From positions 8,497,375-8,561,374 of the forward strand of contig CAIIXF020000005.1 of the NCBI GenBank assembly GCA_903813345.2: DNA of 64,000 bases, in the 5' to 3' direction. Positions 11,006 to 25,200 of this stretch are shown here, piece after piece. The DNA is from Owenia fusiformis (taxonomy: Eukaryota > Annelida > Polychaeta > Sabellida > Oweniidae). Each line of letters opens with the position of its first letter. The first letter of the stretch is position 1. The translations under genes and the position numbers were made by a program. The notes under the pieces are model-generated. The model made no database searches and was not told the origin of the DNA. It was given only the letters and a program-made list of their open reading frames with translations.

Positions 11006-14000
11006 GCGTACCAACTCACATAAATGAAAATAATAAAGACACATGTTCATAAACACGATTCTTTATATATTAAGTGATCATAAGGTTATCTTTTCAGCTC
11101 ATCAAATGATTGCTCTCTTTATCCATTTATTTCTGCAAAAAGCATATATCAATGGATGTATAGTGCCTTGTAGTCTGTAAGTGTGTGTTGGTAGTTTGTT
11201 AATCTGTCACTGTCATGCATAAACTGAGATGGTAACATTGTAAATGAGGAACCTTAGGGGGGTGTTACAATGGTTGCCATGACATCATCTTATGACACTA
11301 AAAATATTATACACCCAAACAAAAACATATATTAATCTAAAGGAGACAGTTATCAACTTAAGAGGGTGTATAAAAGTCTGAGAGGGCAGATGTGTATTTA
11401 TATTGTTTTAGCCCTTACAAAAAATTATTTTGTTTAAGAACAAACACCTAGCATGTAAAATAAACACCAAAAAAGAGGTATTGCCAAGGATAATGATTTG
11501 ATATAAACAAAGAGAAAATTCTGAAACTATTGAAGCAGGTTTGAAAATGAAAAAATACTATTATGTAAACAAACACAAAATAGTTTTTGAGGGAAGCGTG
11601 TGCCTCTCCCAGCTGGCTCGTGCCAACCATTGTTTCTCAACTCTCAACAAGTTACATACAAATACATAGTACAGAACCATATTTTCAATTAGCTGGCCCT
11701 GAACTAGTATAACATACAATTTCGAGGGACTGAACAATGGTAATGAATAAATGAAACGTTTTTGATTATGCAAATTAAACTTGATACCTGCACCAATGAG
11801 ATCAAATCATTATGATGTACCGCTAAGTAGTATTAAAATAACCAAATCTTAGTCATAGCGGCAAAATCAATATATGGTTGAAATAAAGACCGCAATCCTG
11901 GATTCAAAAGCAGATGAAGTTCTTATGTTAATAGGTCGTAATGAACTAGTTGTTACATCTGCTTCTCTCTTAATCTCACAAACAGGTAAAACTGAAAAGA
12001 GAAAGAAAAATAACCAAAAGTTGAAAGAAAACAAAAATATGTCGTATGATTTTCTATTGATAATATGGCGATCAGCAATGGGGATACAGGTGAATATGAG
12101 ATTTTAGGTCTCCTTCTAAACAAAAAGTGTTTATAAACAATAAATTCAATTACAGACAATTCCATCCCAAGTATAAGTAGAACAGAACATACATAGTTTG
12201 TCAATTTTTGATTGACATAAGGAGAAATTCAAATTCTCTTTGACCATGCTACTATATCAAAAGTAAGAAAAATATTTTCCTTCAGGTGGTCAACACCAAC
12301 TTGTGGTTGGTGGGTGCTTAACTCACTTTCTCTCTTAATTTGGCCTTAAGTACATAATTGCCCCTCCACTTTGTTAACATGGCAAACGTGGGTAAATGAC
12401 ATCAAATATTGCATGGGACTCTACATATTTAACACACAATTAAAGCCTGGTTAAAACAATACAACCAGAAGTCCGCATGGTATTTCTAATTGAACAGTTC
12501 ATAAGCCCTATGATCCATATGAATGGAAGTGTGCCTAAATACAAATACGGTGCATGCCAACTTAAGGGACAGACACTCTTGTACATATAATACATGTATA
12601 TTTAAATAAGCAAATTCAACGCATGCAACATGTCAAAATCTAGAGACTACTGAAGCATCAAAGAAAATGGTAGTCTCGCTTAAAGCCATGGTCCCCCGCC
12701 AACACATCTCATCTCTGGGGAGGGGGAGGGGTTTAGAGATTTGAGATAAGACGCAGAAAATTGCAGAGTTAAAACGGCTTGTTTAAATTCTCAAACTTGA
12801 GTATTTTCAGCCATATTATTATGCAGGCATGATATATCAATGTTAACTACATATGTTAACAACAAGAAACAGGTGTTAATACTATATAGAAGTATAATAT
12901 ACATGTAGTACTTGGTCTTATCAATTTATGTCAAGTTTTTATCATCCAGAAATAAGTTCTTGTTGAAATGTTTAAAAACTTATTTTTGACAGTTTGAGTC
13001 CCATCTAACAGAGAACACAATCTCTGTATGCAGCCAAAACTTTATTTCATTCAATTTTATTCAATATTTCAAATATTACTGTATAAATTGTAAAACATTT
13101 ATATCCCATTTGCTACATGAAGTATGCACAAGAACTTCTGAAAAAAGAAGTCGAACATCAATGAACTTCAGCTTCAACAAGTACCTGCATATAAAAGTCA
13201 CAATAGATGCATTCTTAAATGTAAAAATACACAGAGAAAGAGTGGGAATAGCTAACAACAAGTAAAAGAGGCATGACATTAGCATTATAAATTGTGAAGA
13301 AATACCATAAAACCAAACACTTCAATCTAATTTAAGGAGATAAAGAGTGAAAGAAATCATGGCCATGTGCATTTTACAAGGGGCCAAATGCCTGGATAGT
13401 GCTGTGCTAATGAATGGCTGTTGCCACGCAAAAATCAACATCATATTTTTTCAGTGTAATTTGTTATTTCAACCATTTGAAACTACCATGGTGATTGAAT
13501 CCAGACTTCTGTTTTATGGTTATTCAAATGAATTAATTTGATAATTTATGTATCTCTGTTAGCAGATGATACTTCACAGTTTGTGAAAAATCCTGTTTTA
13601 AACATAAAAGAGGGAAGAAATAATTTTGAATTTTCATTTTTTGTTTTCTGAAGTAAAAATGAATGAAAAATGCCTATATCCCTTTAAAATAACAGTGAAG
13701 ATTTATATAAATGACTATAAAAGAAAAAACTATTGATCAATGCTAGAAACCTCAATTCTCTATGTTTCTGTTTCTCGTCTGGCTTTATTGACTGAAAACA
13801 TATTTCTAGGCTCAAATGACAATTTTGTTCAGTGCTATCTGCAGGGTGCTTTAATTTTGTATAATGAATATCTTGATTTTGATTAATGTAAGCATTTGGA
13901 CATTTATATTACAGTTATTTCATTAGAGTAATGGTTTTCGCTTTTTTGGGGATAGCAATTGCAATATAACAGAAAATTCAACAAATGAAAAGCGTTATCC

Positions 14001-16196
14001 CATAAAATATTAAAAAACAAATCATTTAAACCAATTCACTATCCAGCTTTCAAAACAAACCAGATTCCCAACTGTTGCGCCTGACAAAAGAAACTTTGCA
14101 AATAATGAAAACAAAGACTCATTGAAGTGATTCTTCCATAAGACACAATAAACCCCATAAATTAATCAATAACCGGATTAGCTTCATTATGATATATCCT
14201 GTTAAAGTATAAAATATGAAACATAAAAAATGGCATTTTGTTCCAGTATAAAAAAAGTATATGTTCAATAGTATATTTGAAGCATTGGAAATGAGTCACA
14301 AATATGAAATTATATACTTGATGTCTAGACGATTACAATTCTTATTTCAAAAATTAAAAAATGTAGCCATAGATTTCAATCAATTTTACTCATTTCCCTT
14401 TTTGCACCAGGAAAACAAGCTGGGCGTGTGGCAATTTAACTTCAATGAAATAAGTATCATTTTACGATTATAGTGTTTTCAACAAGATCTTATAATATTG
14501 AACAGAACATAAAGAGATTACTGACTTAAGGAGTGGAATGTTTATCTAATACATTAGGATAAGGACAACCCTAAAATAAAGAGTCACAATGTGTGTCATG
14601 TTAAATGAATAATTGAGAGAGAAAGAGATATTTTACCAGGGAAAAATAACACTTATTCAATTATAAATGCTCAACATTCAAAAATTGTTATTCACAGCCA
14701 GAGCTCACGATTTCAAATATGTAGCAAGACCAAAATGCATTACAGACACAAGTCCCCAGAGACTGACTATGTTATCCCAAATCTTTTAAGAAAAACAAGC
14801 CCAACATGCCATTGATTGCATTTTGACTTCTAAGGTTGCATGCTGTTATGCGCCCAATGACTCAAGATTGTCAGATATTTAAATCAAAAGCTTTCGAATA
14901 GAATCAGTACAACCAAAATGACATTATGACAAATTCTTCAATAATCCAATCTTATACATGTGTGTGGGGGCAAACTCTAATAGGTTTACAAAGTGCACCT
15001 GACCCAAATCCAACATACATATGCCAAAATATCAACCTCACATCAATGTACATATGCCATGTTTCTAGGATCCAATACTTCTTTTACTAACAACTCGTTA
15101 AACAAAAACCATAAAGATTCATCATAAGTGATTATTAAATACCATTATCTTGAATTCCTGAAATACTAAGTAATACTAAGTAAATCATACAGAATAATTT
15201 CTTCAAATGTCTAAAATCAAACTGGTAGGTGAGTATGAACATAGATGCCAGATTGACTAACTTAGCCAAGTTTCAGAACAAATATCTTCCTCATGGCAAA
15301 ATAAAGATAAAGAAATGTTTCTATCAATCATTTATACACAACAAATATTTACAATGCATTACACATATTGCCCTATAGTTAATGACATAATACATGAGAC
15401 CATATCTCAATAGTAAAGCTAATTTGGAGATAAGAAAGATACGAGAAAAATTAAATATAGATTCATGATAAATCATATGACAGAAATGTTCAATATTTCC
15501 ATATATAACAGCAAGTTACCGATAAATTGCAATCAAAATTATAAATCTATTAAATCCGTTAATTCATATTTTTGAAAATATCTCCAATAGAGAAGCATTA
15601 TCAATATTTTTATTTGCTACCAATTCAAACTCCAAAGACAAAGACTATGTATAAATACCTCTAAGATTAAAAATACAGCAAGTTAATATTCCAATTAAAA
15701 CCTTTAAGAATTCATGGAAAGGGAAAAAGCAATGTCCAGAGTATGAGATAACTAGGTGAGCCAAATTAAGGTAAGGAAAGAAATTTTGACTCATGAAATT
15801 GTGAAATATCAAAAATCAAGGCTGAAGAAAAGAGTGGACAGATAAGATATCTTCAAGTCTCAATATTATTGGCCAGATGAACTCTTTATACCTGCTGTTT
15901 AGAGAGAGTTGACCAATCAAGAGAACAAAAATGTTGACCACTTGGGTTCCTGGAGTGGCTGATTGCACTGCTAAATTAGCGTCACTTTATAAATGTGTGA
16001 CTCTATTGAACAGCACTTCAAGACGGTTTATATTGACATTGTTAACACTGACACCTATTGGTGGGCACAGGAACTAGTGTGAAATCAACACAGATGGCAG
16101 GTTCTTTGTAAGCGAGCCAATCACAGGAGGAGACTCAATTACTTTGATAACACAATAACACCAAAGAGCATTCTGCTGTTAGCCTACCCTGGCCAT

Positions 16197-16204
16197 TTAT
16201 AAGC
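16197..16204 (+). promoter_or_regulatory. Possible TATA box of the Tae4-like gene
   Basis: TTTATAAG sits about 140 bp before the signal-peptide start codon, in an otherwise unremarkable leader. The position suits a transcription start near 16230. This rests on motif and spacing only. Confidence 0.3.
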
Positions 16205-16290
16205 AACAGAGTGGAGAGTGAATTCAGAAATCAAAAGATGAACGAAGGAGCAACATCATAGGTTACAGTTAATAAACAACAAACATCACC

Positions 16291-19200
16291 ATGTGGGACT
16301 TAAATATAAACACACTACATATATACAGCATAAACATGTCAACTTTAACATGGATTCTCCTCAGCATTAGTATCACAGTCAGCCAAAGTGTAAGTAAACT
16401 TTTAAGTAACTTTCACAAACTTTTTTAACAAGATCTTCAAATTGGATTTGACAGATGGTGGAATGAGGACAGAAGTCAGGATGATCTACATAGAAGAGAT
16501 GTTAATAAAGTCCCCCACTGATCAGAGTCTAGTCAAAATCAAATTACAACTTCAATTTACTAAATTCAGCTTTGAAGTTGTGATGATCAGTTTTTAGAAG
16601 TGAAATTATTCACTGAGAGGTTATGGAGTCAATCTGGAGTCACTAATCAAGAAATATCTATCTTTCAATTTTTGATGAAAATACATAATTATTTTGTAAT
16701 TTTTTCACCAAGATTACACAAATCATATTACTTTACTAAGATTTCAAGCACTTTTTACAAAGTTTTAATATCTCATATTTTACCATGTTGGCAGTAATTT
16801 GCAAATTACATGTGCAAAGGTGACAGTTTCCATACACATAAAAGTGTGCGGATTTCTTAAACATAATTATTCATTGGTAGTTCTTTTTGAATTGGTATTG
16901 TTGTTATTTTAAAACCTATATACCATCTTGACATTATTTCAATGCTACCCTGGGGACTCTAGTATATAAAATCTTATTCACATTGTATACTTCAAATGAA
17001 AAACCTAAAATGTGATCACAGTTTTTCAAATCCCATTAAATTAGAATGTAACTGTGAATAACAGAGGCGTTGAAATCCAGTAAATTTAAATGAAAAACAA
17101 TCAAAATCGCACCTTGGCTTTAAACTTAAAAAGCTCAAACTTAATAAACTTAAACTTTCCCTGTCAAAAGTCTAATTGAGTTCATAACATTAAATGATGG
17201 CGCTACAGAATAACACCCCATTTAGTTTAAAAATGGGAAAATGGGGTAAATATGTCATTGGACTTTCTATATGTCCTAATCTTTGAAGAAGAAAATTCGA
17301 TCCAAATGACTAAATAAGGTATGTTAGGGGCTACCCTGCGTGCAGAGTCTAGTTAAACTACAGATGAAGCTCTCTTTTAAGAAGTGAAGTCAAACGAATG
17401 CAAAGGGTAGTTAGGGGCTTTCCATATACCTATATCAGTTTTCACGAAAGTTAGCCCTGAATTTGAGTTTGTCAGATTCAACAGTTAATGTTGATATAAC
17501 TGACAAACATGGCTCCTCAATGTTACATGCTATATGATCTTAACGCTTTGAAGGCTAAGAAAATATATTATGAATTTAAATAGAGATAAACTGATGGTCT
17601 GCTTATATCTCAAGTGCCATGTTAGTTTTTGAAGGCTTTTTGAAGCAGCTATTTGTAAGATGTTTAACACATCAAAGACTATCAAGTATCATATCAACAA
17701 CTCTAGTTTACAATTACACATGATGGTCCCATGTTCTGCCTTTCAAAAATATGTCTAAATTGAAATTCATTTCCCTAATTTGTTAAGACCAGGATATTGG
17801 ATGATCTGAAGTACAACTAAAAAAAAGATAACGGTAAAATGAGGAATAGTTGCGGTTATCTTTTGAACCTATGAACACTTTTGCCAATAAATAACAAACT
17901 CGCCTAAAATGTCTTACAACTAATTTCTACAAAAGCTTCAAAATCAAGTTTTTCAGGAAATTCACTGAAATACCAAGCAGTGGCTATAATGTTGCATTCC
18001 AAATATTATAGATTTAAACTACAATGTTCATAACACCAAGATGAATAAATATGAATAAAATATTTTCTAGGGTCACTTCAGGTATTGTGATGAACACAAT
18101 GCACATTGAACCTGGATGTATTCCTCAATTTTTAGTGGTTTTATTTCTTCACATTGGTTTCCTCCCACGTCTCAGTATTAACTTCCTTACAAATAGATAT
18201 CACAAATATTTAGAGCAGTTTTAGTACTTTCCCTATTCAATCTACATTAGTTATTATACCAGTGGGTGGGGGGGGTGGGGGAGGGGGGAGGGCAGCCCAA
18301 CTAGCCACACTAAAACATATAGGTATATCACAGAATTTAATTTTACTTGATGATACAAAAAGTGGCACGGGTTAATGGCCTAATCCAAAACAACAAAACA
18401 TTAAAGCCCTATTGTAATCTAAATCACGGTCACACTTTCCCAGAGGAAATTCTAGCTGGAAACAATATGCTTAAAGTAATTACCAATGCTTGAATGACAA
18501 AAAACAAAAGGCAGGTTGGTGTACATGTTATTCACAATTAAAGGTTTATAGTAAAGTGCTGGAACACGTGTGTTGTCAAGGTATAACTGCCAATAGATAA
18601 GGCACACTGGGTGTAATGGCAACAGTTCCTCCAAGGTAACCCAGCTGCCTGCAGAAGTCCCCACATAATCTCACCTAACCTATTCAAATATCCCATTCAA
18701 CAAAAACAATCCGGTCTAAATACACAACTAAATTATTGATTTTTATTTTTTGCCCTTCTCAGCTGTCTTTGGAAAATGGGGCAAAAACAAAAGACCCGAC
18801 ATTATTTCAAAAGACTGATCATACGTCTAAACATGATCATTTTGAACAATAGCTTTCAAGAAACATACTCTTAACTCCCTGTGTTAATTAAAACTGCAAT
18901 TGATATCAGAGATGAAAAATGAAACAATAAAATCGCAGGTTTTTCCACTCGAGAAGTTAACATTTATCAGCTCTAGCTATCCAGGGGTTAATGAAAATAT
19001 CTTCTTGTAATTGTAAACATTTGTTATCAAAAAAGTAGCAAACCTCAGAAAAACAAGTTACAGTAGTTGGCTAAAGCATTGATACTTGATAAACGCCATA
19101 TGGATTATGGACAAGAATGTAATGAACTCTTTTACTGTTAGGGAAATCAAATACCCAATGAAGGTCAATACTGATTATTTAATTTTTCACAGCTTTCTTA

Positions 19201-22200
19201 GGATTAATTCACCAATCCGTGGCCCAGTCAAGCTTGATTGATTACATTGAACAGTTAAGAATCACAAACCATCCCCAAGTGTCAAAGTTTTAATCATGTA
19301 GACTGATTCAATCTCATAATCTTGGTTAAACTGATACTATAGCATCACAGTTCTTTGAACTTGCCCAGGAAACAGAGGTGTCATTTACATATTATCTTTT
19401 CTCTCTGCTTATTGATTATCACATTAAAGTCAAGAAAATAGATAGTGTGATCTTTCCCATGCTCTCTCTAGTAGATGCAATCCCCTAGCCACTACTGAAC
19501 CACTCATTAAATCAACAAAATCTAGGCTCACTATAGAAAATTGACGCTGCCTTATAAGAGTGCATGGGAAAAAGCCAACAGACTCTTCTCAAATTATGCA
19601 ATGGTGTTACAATTCTTCTTTTGTCTGTGAAATTGCTCGAAAATTCAACAGAAATCTCAATGGAAGGCATAAGATCGATAATTTGACACCCAAACCTTGG
19701 AAAATATCTATATCTGAACTCTATTTTTTTTAAGTTTTGATTTTTAGAGCAACACATATCAAAGAACTGTAAGGGAATCTAGTCAGCACCAATGCCCCCT
19801 AGGGTATCTTATTCAGTCTAGCTTTCAAAACTCTCTTATTTTAGTCAAATATGATGACAATGGTAAAATTTCCCAATCTTCCTTGGGTAATTATACTAAG
19901 TTAAATGTTCCAAGGGAAATCTAAGACAAATGTTCTGCATTAGTTCTAGACTTTCAACATTTCCATTTTAACAAAGCAAACCCATATATCAAAGGAAATG
20001 GTAAATTCTCAGAAACAAGTTCTTGTGTCTTAATTTCAGATTTATATTTAGAAGGTCTGTTTTATTTATTTATCCAAGCTATTAGAACATCAATATTTCC
20101 TGAACAAATTCCACATGTTTAGAAGCATCACCAGTTCTTATTAACACTTTTCACCCTGCTACCTTTCTGTATAATCCATGCTCAAAGATGTCAGGAAAGA
20201 AGGGTTAATGGGTTAGATATCTTGGAAGGTATTTTGTGATGTCTGGGAGAGGAACCTAAGATAGTAATGATGAAAATAATATGGCGGCAAGACAGGAAGA
20301 GCATAGCTCATTTAATGATCTTTTCTATCAGAATCAAGCCTCTGAAATCATGGCAACATCATAAAACATGTATTTTAATTGGTTAAAATCATATTATGGG
20401 CAACATTTGGGAAAAGAAAAAAAACACCTGACAAATCCCTGCAAACCATTCACAAAATAACATAAATATTATAACAAAAAAACATACTTCATTTATCATA
20501 AAACCATTACTCAATATTTCACAAATGTTCATGAGGGATTTTGAATTCTTTTTATATTTTCTTGGTAAATTGACCAGAGTAAGAGATAAGAGTTCAATGA
20601 AGGCCTGTAGCCTGAGAGATAGTGAATAATCTATACCACCCTAGGGTCAAAGCAACCTTTCTTGGCCACAAATCAGTTTTTTATATGTGGGATAGTCAAT
20701 GTTTACATATAGATAAAACAAAGTAAACTATGGATTTGACAAGATATCTCAATTTTAATTAAAAATTCCGAATAGATCTATACCCAAACATGCACATCAG
20801 AATCAAATTATAACCTGAAAAAATAATTCCAATTGTTACAGATTCCTAATTCAAATCATTACACAACTGTTTTATTGAGGTTAATCTTAATTTCTTTTCA
20901 AGGATTTTCAATAATTTGGCCAAAATTCATTTTTCACCCCATGTAACTGTATTACGAAAAAGTCAGTGGGAACAAATGGAAAGTAACAGCTCTGAAGTGC
21001 TCCTCTGCAGGTAAACCAGCTTATGTTTTGTTTGTTAAGTGTTACACTGGATTAAAAAGATTACTTCTGACATCTCTGGCCCCTTGTTTCTATCTTATCT
21101 AAATGTCCCTCCCTCCATATTGCATAGAGTATACGCTGATAAAGCTCAGTGGGAGTAGGCGTATAGAGCCAACACAAACAGATACCAAATCACTTATACT
21201 TACTGTTTTCAAAACATTCTGTATAGCATGACTTTAGATTTCTACATTTATTTAATTCAAATCAGATTTAAATCAAAATCACTGTATAATGTTAAAACAA
21301 TGAAGTTTCGTGATCGGGAATCTGTTTAACTCCAATGAGTACAAAATGATTCAAGTTCTATAGGTTATATGTTAAGTTAGATGTTGTTCACAGGTAAACA
21401 TAAGCAAAATAGAACTGAATTTTCAGAATTGCAATATTTAATACAAATCATTTATGATAAATAATTCCAGTTTACAATAAAAATATACGAACGGAGAAAT
21501 ATGCCTGACTAGGTGAACTTAACAGATTCTAATTATTTTGTGTACATGTATACATCAATAGTTCTGACCAACGAAAGTACACAAAATATTTAATTTACCA
21601 GTGAAAGTTTACTTAAAGTAAATTTATGAAAACAGTCAGTGTAACAACAGTTATAAATGCAAAAGAACCACATACTTTAGATAGATATTCAAAGGATGGC
21701 TACAAAATAATGTTTTTTTAGAAGTGTGAAAAGTAATAAAGTAATATGATAGCTACAATTTAATTATAGGGCTGGCAAATATGTGAATAAGTATTTTTTC
21801 TTTTGATTCTATACTGTTGTAAATAAATAGAATGAGAGATAATTGAGATAATTTCATCACTGAATTTTTGAAATATGCCACACAGAATTTAAATGCCTTA
21901 CTTTGCTTATATATGGATACATATCTAAATACATAATAAAAAATAGTTGGCCCTTTGAAATTGAAAATGCAACTAAAATCTATAAACTTCAAGGTAAAAT
22001 GTATTTCCCCAAAGTCAAAGGTGGCAGAAGTATATCACAGATGTGTTAAAAGGAACTGAATTAAAAGTTGATGAAACAAAAATGTTTGCTTAAACCCCAA
22101 CATCAACATTTTGATTAAATCTTATTTTCCTGGACTAGTGAACAGACGATTGATGTCTGATTACAACCGGATTGAGTTATAGATGTATGCTTTTGACGAA

Positions 22201-25200
22201 GGGGGTTGTAATGGACCAATAAGGATCATCGCGATAAACGTGACATGTGTGACCTTTGTAATAAAGTCTCCGCAAGAACAATACTTTATTTAAAGCGCAA
22301 CAATGGGGTATTTGGCAGCGGGTAATTGCCCAGGTACCTTTCAAGAGCTTGCATAAAAGTAATGTGGAACCTAACCATTATTGCCTTTAATATTGTCAAT
22401 GGCGGTCAATTGAAAACACACCGTGGTTAAATATCCACTGGGGCTTGATCTATTGATGACCAAGAATCGGCCACGATTGAGATTTAATAGGCTTAATAAG
22501 GTAATCAGTTGACAATAGGTCGGAGGTCAGTATTGTTACGTGGGCAGGTCCACTATTATTCCCCAGACACGCCTTACCCAATAATTTATGACACCTCTTG
22601 TATCAAAGGTACAATACGCCTAATGTCCCAGTGTGGAATCCATTTAATATTTCACTTGAAAATTCAATCTAAGTATAATTTGTTAGAAAATGAAATTAAC
22701 TTGAATAACTTTCATAAAAATCAACCAAATGCCAACAGATGTTGGAACATTCCTTGCAATTCCTTGTCCAGTTTGTTAATTTGCTTTGGTTTGAAAGTCC
22801 AAAGGTGAATATAATTATGATGCAACTACGGAAGAGGCAATCAAGTTTAATTTTAAGAACCTGAGTAGATTAAGTGGGGAGGGAGTGTCTATTAATTTGA
22901 ACAGCCACAGAGAGCTTGCTGGGATACGATCACTCACCCATTTCCTATGGACCAACCTTTGATAATAAGCACTATATCTTTAACCATTCTTTCTCTTGGC
23001 AATTGGTAATGAAACAAACTTCAAAATATAGCTTAGTTAATTCTGAAACCTACATATATATGCATAGAACCTCTGTTTTTAAGAATTATCCGATCCAATA
23101 GGTTGCTCCCGGTTTCATCAATGACAGAATCGTTATACAATGTTACAACAGATCTCAAACAGTGCCCTGCATGTTAGGCTAAACTGTTTTCTCAAGTGGT
23201 GTTCACTGTCGTGTGGATGTTATTTTAAAGGAAAAACACAATTGTGTTTTTCACAATCAACACAAGGACTAATTGGATTATTTGGTGGTGGGGTGCCTAG
23301 GGTTTTGTCCAGCTCAATTGGGCATAAGTCCATTGGTTTCATTTTCAAGAGCTATTTAGTTTCATATCTTGTTACCTTAATAACAGCTATGACCATTGTC
23401 AGCTTAATATTCTTCATAATGGACGATTGAAAGAAACACTTATTTGGCAGATCTTGAGAATTATTTTAAGTAAATATTTTGCACCAAAAGTTGGAGTATG
23501 TTACTCTCAAATGGGTCCCTTTGTTAAATAGTGAATCTCCTGTATGGAGTTTATTTGATTCTTTCTCAATGAACATGCTTTATATATTCATTCCCTTTCT
23601 CATATTTCAACTTAGTCAGTCTGCTACATTTAGAACGTAACATGTAAGAGGTTCAATGGCAAATCAGTGTTGACTTAGTTTTGAGAATATTTGAAGTTAT
23701 GGGTCTTAAGAGGATTACACAACATAAATAAGACCCAATGCAAATATGGGCATTCTATAATGTCCTCTCATCATATAAAATCCCCTTCATATTGAAATAC
23801 GAAATGTACAAAAAGGGATGAAAAGTGAAATTTCGGTATTTAAAAAATGCAGTTTAGTAAAGTTTTTATTTAAATTGTACAGTGGAGTTATATAAAACAA
23901 TAAGATCAAATTTCAAGAAATGGTCTTGTCATAAAAATATCGTAGTTGAAGTTGAAAAGGTCAATAGGTAAATATAAAGGTGCTTTCGTCCTCTGGCCAA
24001 TATTTTGTGATACCTGAGATTTTTATAATGGATTTACCTTAAAAATACATTACATATAATTAAATTATTACATAAACGTTTACCTCTGACATTTTTAACT
24101 ATAGCCTTACCTACTCTAATTCTGTTTTTGGAACATCTTTCATTTTTAATATACAATGAATGGGATCTGAATCTTTAAAGCATTAAGCGAGCTCAATATA
24201 GGCACTGAACCAAAATCTTAAACATTTTGGAGTTCTTTTTCATTCAAACAACATAAACACAAAAATAAAGTTTCAAATTTCACCGCAGATGTGTTGTAAT
24301 AATAAATGCGACCTTTCCCTTTCCCAATTCATCGTAAATCTTCGCTACAGGCAATGACGGCTAATCCTAAAAGCCACCTTACAGTTTTAATGGAAGCCTA
24401 CATAATGGTACAGTTGCCTGTTTTTCCAAGCCTTCTGTCAAATTTTGATCACTTACTCATTGATGAATGAAGTAAGTCGCTTATTTATAACCAACAGAAA
24501 CAGCTATTGAAGTTCTGTTTTTTATATATTGTCAATTGCGAGAATGAATGACACTTCAGTGGTCCTTTAATAGAAACAACAAATTACAGTTATGGAAATT
24601 CATGTTTACATATATTCTTTTGTCCGATTAACATAAAAAGTCCTTCAATGAATAAAACATGGCACGGAATCAACTCATATAATACACAAATCTATTCAGA
24701 TTTAAAATTGAGGACATACTCGTACTCTAAAAATATATATTGAACTTTAGTTGAGCATTAATACGCTAGCACTCCTGAATAATGTGTACCGTTGTACTTT
24801 GCACACTATAAAATTAATCAAAAAACTGTCAAAAAGTGAAACGAAATCCAATTTTCAAGTGCCAAATACATTATAGTCAAACATTATTAATAATTAATAA
24901 ATATTTAACAGTAAACAAACACCACATTTTATATTGTTTTCCATTCAAATGTTTTACAAACTATGGATATTAAGTTGTAAACATCATTTGTGCGTTTTTC
25001 ATATAAAAAAGACCAGTGGTTGTTGGCTACTTTTAATTCAACAGTTCCAATCAGGAAGGTTTGAAAGATACCAAAGCAAAGGTTGATTTTATTGCTCATA
25101 ATGTAGTCAATAAAATTTGTGATTCACTATCTCAGATTTCATTTCAATATGCCAAAGTTCAAGTTCAGAAATGAGATGAATTGTTTTGAATTCAGATATA

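Larger units (their letters stand above)
9626..16190. other. Non-coding AT-rich stretch upstream of the Tae4-like gene
   Basis: No exon recognised on either strand. Holds a foldback element (10814-10933), a dispersed module (10960-11005), G-rich runs near 10890 and 12715-12730, and otherwise AT-rich sequence with only short random-looking frames. Confidence 0.5.

Noticed and set aside
22509-22808. 99-codon plus-strand open frame in intron 1 of the Tae4-like gene
   Set aside because: No recognisable domain, composition like random AT-rich sequence, and no splice context.
23140-23430. 96-codon plus-strand open frame with a hydrophobic end
   Set aside because: Hydrophobicity comes from T-rich codons. 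No family signature and no leader or partner exons.
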